The position numbers and the translations under genes were made by a program. From contig CM057136.1 of the NCBI GenBank assembly GCA_029964075.1, forward strand, positions 15,736,381 through 15,800,380: a stretch of DNA of 64,000 bases, written 5' to 3'. Below, piece after piece: positions 52,658-61,600 of this stretch. Below the pieces are notes generated by a model. It saw only the letters and a list, made by a program, of their open reading frames with translations. It did not search any database and was not told the DNA's origin. This DNA comes from Patiria pectinifera. Taxonomy: Eukaryota; Echinodermata; Asteroidea; Valvatida; Asterinidae. Position 1 is the first letter of the stretch. Each line of letters starts with the position of its first letter.

Positions 52658-55600
52658 CTGCAAACAAAACAAAATTGAAGTCTAGAGTTTTACAGTTGCA
52701 AATAACTCTGGCAAGGCAACTATGTGGCTGTTAGTTGATATCATGTGTCGTATTACTATAACTCATACATATTCATGATCGAGAGTTAAATTCTCACTGG
52801 TCCATTCACTGTCACATATCAGCCACTAGTTTTGTGAAGCCACGAGGATTCACGCACAGGATAAATACGCATTCATAGTAGACTATCGCACAGGAAGTAG
52901 TTTGTGAACCTTCAATATCTCGGGGAGCTAGTATTGACTATTCACTCCTAAACCATGTTATATTTGTGTAATATCTCATACCGAATATTAAGGAGCCAAA
53001 CACACTACTTGTAATGGTCTACTAAAGTAATATTCCATGGAAGTGTGACAGATTTATTTCAACAAATTTATTAACTTTTTTTTATCATGCAATAATGAAG
53101 TTAATATGTATGAGTTGTAATAAAAAAAAGTGGCTTATTTGGGGAAAATAGTGCAAAATAACTGGGCCCTTGAAGTTTACTTTGACAAAACCATGTACGT
53201 CACAATAGTACTACAACTATTTTGCCCATGAAGTAGTTTCACTTTTGCTGTAACTATGATCCAACCCTATTTAAGGTTTGATTTCTGGACAGTTTTGCTT
53301 ACCGAACTCGCAGTTAGTACCATCATAGCCGAACATACAGTCGCAGCTGTAGATCGTACCGAGTCTGTCCCTGATACACATGCCGCCGTTCTGACACGGA
53401 TTGGAGCTGCAGGGGTCTGGTGTACGGACAAACGAAAGAATGTTTCATGAAACAAAGAACTGCGTTCTGAGGAAGTAAAACCGGGCTTTTTCTTGAGGTT
53501 TTGTTATGTGAAATTTAGCTGACATGGACAGGGTTGACATGAGTTTGTAGTCATTTCAATTTTTTTGGGGGGGGACTCAAGACAAGTCTATCACACTTGC
53601 CATTGCTGTCACTTAGAAGCAGTTCAAAATGCAATATACAATCAAGAAATGGAAAGACTGTGACACAATGGCTTGGACGTTAGGGCTATTGTTACTATAT
53701 AATTACAATGCTGCCAGTTTTCAACAAGAAGTTAACAGCCTTCTGATATGAGGTCAAGATGAAAAGCCAACTTACCACGTGACATCTTACCTTTGTCAAA
53801 CTTTCCAAAACTACAAATAATGTTTCGTAAAATAGCTGGCTTCATTTTAATGAATGCAATCTACGTATAAAGCTCATTGCGAACGGGAGTTGAAAGTTAG
53901 ATGATATGACCCTTGTTTGTTAATAAGAAGCGGTAGCTGTGTTCTCCGCAACAGGAGAATAATCGCTGCTTTGCCTAATGGTTATCACCGCATGAGGTCA
54001 AATGAGGTCACATGGGGTCAAAGTTCGAGGGTCATATCATCTACAGCCCCTATGGAAGCTCGGACTGAACATTGAGGAAGCAAAACAAACAGTCACAGAT
54101 ATTACCACAATAAAACAAAACAAAAAGATAGGAATGGCTTTAAGCAGACAACACAGAGCCATGGAAAATTAAAATGGAATTTGGTCCACTGACTAATGAC
54201 ATTTCAGACAATTTTACTGAAAAAAAGGAAACTGCCAATGGACCAAAACCATTCTAAATGACCACGGCACATGCTCTATACAGCACCAGCAAGGTGCCTA
54301 GTGACTTACTAAAAACTATTTCACATCTCTCTCCTGAGTGCCCAAATGGGCACGCGCAGCGAAAATCGTTGGCTGCGGGGATGTTGCTACACGTCCCCCC
54401 GTACAGACAGGGGCTAAGGCTGCAAAGGTCTGTCAGAAGTGAATAAAACAGCGGTTAATGTCAACTCTATAACTACATCTATTCATATTGCTGCAGTCAT
54501 CTCGGGCTTGTCACTCGACACAATGGCACAAGGTGACATTACTATGACAAAGGTACCAGACTATTTATCTCACTGAGTTTATTTACGTAAGTACTGCCAT
54601 CTTGGTCTGATTCCTTGAAGACGCTCAACAAAAAGGCACTGGAATGCATAATTTCTGTCATCATGCCAGAGGCACCAGACTATTAACGAGACTGAATCTA
54701 TGAACATTTTCTAATTTGAAGAATACTATCTCATAAAATTCAGCAATAAAATAACACTATATATAAATCTCTAACTTGTTAAATCCATAATAAGCAGCAA
54801 CAAATATCTAACACAAAGATTGTGCTTAAGAAAACTACAAAGCTCAATAAAACTCAAGTTATAAATTGCACTCTTCAAAACTAAATCAAACCAACAACAT
54901 CCGTCTAAGGAGTTTAATACAGGCAAGCGACCTAATCTCAAGTCTCAATTTGTAACTATCTGTGAGACGACTAATAACAGACTAAGTCTCTTAGCTGCCT
55001 AGTTGCGTCTGGATGTGAGTCTACATTACCACGAATTTGGCAGGTATCACCGATGTAGCCGAAGGTACATCGGCAGAAGAAGCCAGTCGGGCCTGTGCTG
55101 TCGTAGCACGTGCCACCGTTAAGGCACGGCAGGCGACCGCAAGGGTCTAAAAAAAGCAGCAAAGAAACCAAACAGGACATAAACATGTAACAAATGCGGT
55201 GCCTATGTCACACTTCACACCAAGTTCTTCACAGTTATTACCCCTGTTCATCAGGCTATGAGACCAGGCAGTGGTATACACCCAAGGGGGGGGGGACTTG
55301 AACCCACCCCCCCCCCCAAGAGGTTGTTAAGTTTTAATTTATTTTGGTAATTATTTTTTTATTTCCACGATTTGACCTCTGTGATATGTATGTGGCCTAT
55401 TTTCGAGTAGTATAATAGGGGTGTAAGTGGCACCACAAAATAGTCTATCCCCCCCCCCAAAAAAAAAACACCCAATTTTTTTCTGTGGCCAAAAATGTTG
55501 GGCAAAATTTTTTGCAACAATTTTAACTTCTAAAAAAAAATTTAAAAAAATTGTGAGCCCCCCAAACCAAATCCTAGGTGTGCCACTGAGACCAGGGCCC

Positions 55601-58600
55601 ATTGCTCTGCAAACCACAGAATTCCACGCTAATGATCACAATTCTGCGCTAACCCTGTAAGCACAGAATCCCTAGTTACAGGACGTATAGTCATGTGCAG
55701 AAGCCAAAAGTCTTCGCTAACCCTTGAAATATGCTTACCATAAGTACATAATTTTCTGCTACACTTAGCAGGGATTTTTCGCCAACAGTAAGCAGAGACC
55801 TGAAATTGGGCCCAGTTTTCTGCGACAGCTCGAGATCAGCACAATCTGGTCTCTACACTCACAGGTACACACAGTCGTTTTTTTGCTATGCTTCCGAGGA
55901 TTGGCTTTGTGTTTTCCTTTGTTCCCTGATCTAAACCTTTCCCATAGACTTAGTGCACAAACAAGCGTTTGAGGACAATAGGCACCGTCATTCGAGGATG
56001 AATGGCCCCTTTGTGCTCCTTTTGTTGTCTGTCCTCGAGCGTAATACAATACAGGAACACACATTCTTGTTCTGTAACTGTGGGGACTACCAATTGGTTG
56101 TCCCATGGTACTATGGGGACCGAAGACGCAGTGGGGACAGCAGAAAGTCCCACAACTGAGTCCTAATTTGCCTAACAATAAAAAATAGGCCACATACATA
56201 TCACCACGGTCAAATAGTGGGACTACAAAAAACGTTGCAACCTACCGCTACTAGTGCAGGTGGTACCAGTATAGCCCGGTACACAGGTGCAAGTGAAACC
56301 GAATGAGGATGGGTTACAGATGCCACCATTCAGACAGGGGTTGGAGCTACAAGCATCTGTAATGGTGAAGAATTCAAAAAAAAATAGGCTATCACTATCT
56401 ATACAAATGACACTACTAGTAATTGATTGGCTTATATGCACTGAGCTAAACGTGCAGCAGGTGTTTTGTTAAACAAGTGCAATTTTGAGAAGAAGTAGTG
56501 CCAAAATCTACTGATCTAGAGGTGTTGTCTGATTTTGACTACCTTCTGACGCGACACGGAGGAACACAGTCATAATCAGCCAACAAGGGGGTTGTTCAGC
56601 AATTTAAAGAAATGTCTCAAATTTATGTGGGGGAGTGTGGCCTATGGTTAGGTTTTGTGATTCATGATCAGAGGGTCAGGGGTTCCAATCCTGCCGCTGG
56701 TCATATGTTGTGTCCTTGGGCAAGCCACTTCACCCCCACTTGCCTCTCTCCACCCAGGAGTATAAATGGGTACAAGCATTAGCTGGGGAGTAACCTGCGA
56801 TGGACTGGCATTCCCCTTCAGGGGGAGTAGAAATATTCTCAGTTGTTTCATGCAACTGAAACCGGAGATAAACACCGGCCTGATGGGCCACATTGGCTCG
56901 TGACAGACTTAACAACTTTACTTCAAATTTGAAATGCGAACTTGTTTGGACTGTTACTTTTCCAGCCCACATGGTTCTCCATTGCTGTATAAGAATACTG
57001 AAAATGTGGTGAAGTTGAAGATGTCTAGACGCTCACCAAGGATCTCACAGTTCATGCCAAAATAATGAGGCGGGCAGGTACATGAGTAGAGCAGACCCTG
57101 GGCTTGATAGGTGCAGACGCCTCCATTAAGACACGGAGTGGAGAGACAAGGATCTGAGATAAAAAAATAAACAACGGGAGAAACTATTCAAAACTGGAGA
57201 GTAGTGTATCTTTCTCACTAACTGGTTGCCGTGATGTTGATTTTAAAGACAATCGCTCACAATTCTGTGTGTTAATCACCAACTTTGTAAAGCTCACTGT
57301 AGCAATTTTAGCATCGTTTCCTCCCGGACTGGCTACTATTTATCATAAACGGACAAGAGGTCATTAAACAAAACAAAAAAAATCAGAATACATTCATCGT
57401 CAAAAAGCAGCTACACCAAACCTTCTATGCATGACATCACTACTTTCTCATGAATAGGTATATTACATTTGCAAAGAAATTTAATAAGCCCCAAAACAGC
57501 AAGCCATTGTTAGACGTGAACAACTTAAACCAAAGAGCATCACAACTTTTTTTTAGGATAAAAAAATTTGGTGACATGGATTTCATATCACGAATGCCTT
57601 ATTGAAGAGAAATACTCACCGAGATTTTGGCAGCGCGGTCCCAAGAACTGCGAAGGGCAGTTACAGAAGAAGGACGTACCTCCGATACCGACTTGGCATG
57701 CACCATTATTCAGACAAGGGTTAGAGGAACAGGGATCTGAGACGGTACAAAAGAACAAGATTATTTTTTCAAAAAAAGCACAAAGGAAAACTGACTGGGT
57801 GTATGATATTATTTTTTTTTCAAAATTGAAGAAAGAAATTGACTGGAGCGGGGTTTGAACCTGCGACCTCCGATTGCCGTTCCGGTGCTCTACCAACTGA
57901 GCTATCCAGCCCTTTGTTGGCGGTTCCCCATTCTATCTATATCTTTGTTCAAGGGGCGTTAGTCAGAAGCCATCCTTTGCCATTTAGCCAGGGATCATAC
58001 CACTAAGTGACCACGCTAGCAACATGAGCAATGCTGCAAATCTATGAAATTTTATTCTTTAAGGTGGTCAACACTTACTTCTGTTCTCGCATCTTTGGCC
58101 TTGGAAGTCAGGCGGACAAACACAGGTATAACTGGTCCCCAGGGGGTGGGGTTCGCAGGTGCCGCTGTTTTGGCAGGGGAAAGAGTAGCACGGATCTGGA
58201 AGAGAAAGGAATGCGATCATGAAAGAGAGAATTCTGGGTGTAAACGTTTGTCCTAATAGACACATTTTAAATTAGCATGAAGACTGACAGCCTCCGGCAA
58301 GTTCGGGCAAGGATCATTAGTCAACAGGAGTGCTTGAGTTGTGACGTAACGCACGCCTACTAATACCAAGGTTGGAATGCCTCTTGTCAAACGATGGTCA
58401 AAATGTTATCACAAAACGTTTCGGTCCTTGCACCGTACCGTGCATTGTGATGCGCGCAGCTATTGGTATTAACCAGTGAAGGAACCGTGCCCCGTGCTAT
58501 GGTTCCAAATAGTAGACAAGAGTAGTCCAAGCATCCTTCATTCGAGTGAGGTTAGTTGAATTATGGTTAACCATACACCTCGCCCGAACTTGCTCCTCAG

Positions 58601-61600
58601 AGCTTAGTCCATTTACATGCCGCTACAAAGTAAATCACACGTTCTTGCAACAGCCCCGTCTCAAGCTTGTGATGGACTTGTGAGGACTTGTGAGGACATA
58701 TGAGGACTTGTGAGGACACGTGAGGACTTGTGATGAATTTGTGAGGACTTGTGGTGATATGATTCTTACTTGGGTATTGGCAGGTGTTTCCCATGTACTG
58801 TTGCTGGCAAATGCAGGCGAAGTTCAGCCCACCGTTGATGGCCGTGCATGTACCGTCGTTAAGACAAGGACGGGTATTACAAGGATCTGAAAAACAGTCG
58901 TCAAAATTCATGTACAAGGCTACAAAAAGAAAATAAATATTTGATGAACGCTATAAATGATTCTAAAACAATTATGACCACATAAGAATCAAGAACTTTT
59001 CAAAATTTCAAAGTTTTTTACCTGGTATTTGGCAGTTTGTCCCAAAGAAACCATTGAGGCAGCTACATTCGTAGCTCAGGCCGCCGTTCACCAGGGAACA
59101 CATGGCCCCATTCTGACACGGATTTGGCAAGCACGGATCTACAAATTAAAAAAACAAAAAATTATGACCACAGACAAGAACATTTTTTGTAAACAAGAAC
59201 TGAAGTAAACATTAAATCTTCTGAACAATTGGTAATAGACATGAACACAAAACCTCACAAAATGCAGTATTTTCTTTTGAAGTGATTCGTACCATGTTTC
59301 CTCTCGCCATTACTTTGCATATTTTCTCCTGCTATACAAGATTATGAACAGAATTCTTACCAAAAAACTGAAAAACAAAGATTCCACATTTGTTATTTAC
59401 CATCGAGTTGGCAGTGGTCGCCGACGTAGCCTGCCAGGCAATTGCATGTGTATCTAGAGCCGATGTTGTCCGTCGCACACTGTCCATTATTGAAGCATGG
59501 ATTCGAGAAACAGGGATCTATGGGAAAATGAAAAGATTTGTGAGGTCTGAGGTTCCCATCTCACCAATATTTTTTTATCAGTGATGAAAATAATGAAGTC
59601 GAGGTTTGAATTCTTCCAAAATATCTATATACTGAGATGCATGTAAACAATCGTGGTCCGAGGTTCGAATCCTATTGAGGTCCATACTTTGAAGAAACAA
59701 TATGTGATAGTATAGGCAGAAGTAAAATGCCATGGAGGTTTGAACAGGCAACTGTTCGAAGGCAACACGCAACTGTTACAAGCATTTTTTTTCTGGTGTT
59801 TATGTACAATTTTCTGGTGTTTTGCAAAATCTACACTCAGTTTTTTTGTTGTCAATGTCAAGATGAGATTCTTTTCTTACTTGAAAATTGGCAGTGAACA
59901 CCGATGAAGCCTGGGTTACAGTTGCAGGTGTAGGAGGAGCCAAGGCTATTTGGTACACATACCCCAGAGTTCTGACAAGGCTGCGAGCTGCAAGGATCTG
60001 GAGTCGTAGAAATAAAATAACCTTGTTCATTTCTGCAACAACTCAAAAACCTGAATGCCTGGTTAACCTGTTAATCGCCCCAAACCGCCCTGCGTGTTAC
60101 TCACTTTTGAAAAGAGGCATCGACCAAAAGATATTCGCCCATGTTGAGTTATTCAATTATTACAAATTTGGAAATACTTGGGGCCTGACAATAATCCAAT
60201 CCTCCCTGGGTAGGCAGGTTCCCACCCCATAATCAATATCAATAGTGTACGTACCGGGAACCAGTCTGCTTGTAAGGTGCCATTTTTTGTGGACAAAATA
60301 CAAACTTTTTTTCAGAGGGTTGCAGATGCCGCAAAAAAAAAAAGAGGAGTTTGGGGTTCAAAACATAGAGGAAAAAAAATCTAACTTGTTGAAGAGTGCA
60401 GGAAATTTTAAGCGGATATTTTCTCCGCTTAGCATATTTTCAATGCTCAGTCAGTCTACCAAGTTGGTCCTTCCTGTGTCTTCTACAGCTCTGTGACTTA
60501 CTTGGATATTGACAGTTGATTCCTTGGAAGTTTGCTAAGCAACTGCAGGTGTAGATGGAGCCTACTTGGTTCGATGAGCATGCTCCACCGTTTTGACATG
60601 GGAAGGACGCGCAAGGATCTACAAAGCACACACACAAATAAAACTAGAAAATAAAAACAGTCAAAGTCACGAATACGGAGAAATTCTATGTCATGGTTTA
60701 CCCTAAAATTATCTAGATACCAACTAACTTTGGCTTAAGGGCCCATCTCAATTAATATCGAGTTTCAGATACTGTATCGGGTATAAGTTGCAAGTTTCTG
60801 AAAAATTTTTCACACAATATTCCCGCAATGAAGGCATCAGTATTGCTGAGTAAAGCAGTTGCTAACGAAAATTTCCCTTGGAACGTGTCCAGGACGAAAT
60901 ACAAATATTAGGTCCATATAAACCAATTGGGGCACCCCGTTACTGTTCCTAGACGGAGGCCCCCTTTAACGGCGTACGCATTGTGCAAGCTATGTTCAGA
61001 TAATCCGTCACAGGGCTGTTGCTGTGTACAATGCTGTCCCCATTGAAGGGGGCGTCTATGAGTGCTCAGTGATTGTGTGTCCAGATTGGTTACAGATGTA
61101 AAAAGAGAAATTTTCTTTCAATTTCTTACCGGGAAATTGGCAGTTTGGTCCTTTGTAGTTGGAGAAACAGCTACAGAAGTATCCCACCCCCTGGTCCAAA
61201 TTGAAACACGTTCCGCCATTCTGGCATGGGCTGGAGAAGCAAGAACCTAACAAGCAAAGATTTCAGGACCAAGTTGAGGCCATTTCTCCCAAGATGTGCC
61301 AATTTTTCCAAACTTCAATATTGTTTTTCCAATCACTTAAATTTCAGTCTTTTAACCAAAAAAAAAAACAGGGAGGGAGGTTGACCAGATGGAAACATAT
61401 TAATAGGTTGAATAAAGAAATTGAGTGGAATCGCGTTTGAAGCTCCAACCTCCGGATTGCCGTTCCGGTGCTCTACCAACTGAGCTATCCAGCCCTATGT
61501 TGACGGTTCCCAAATGTTATCAATATTTTTGTTCAAGGGCACTAATCGGAAACCAAAAGCCAGTATATGCCATACAGCCACGTAAGACTTTTGCAATTTC

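Noticed and set aside
54971-55186. Signal-peptide-like start before EGF exon U17
   Set aside because: The hydrophobic frame is a polypyrimidine tract before a good acceptor (TTTTTTTAG), in the middle of the EGF series.
57841-57911. Functional tRNA gene
   Set aside because: Boxes A and B are good, but the anticodon stem has mismatches, position 33 is not T and related copies occur nearby; a SINE is more likely.
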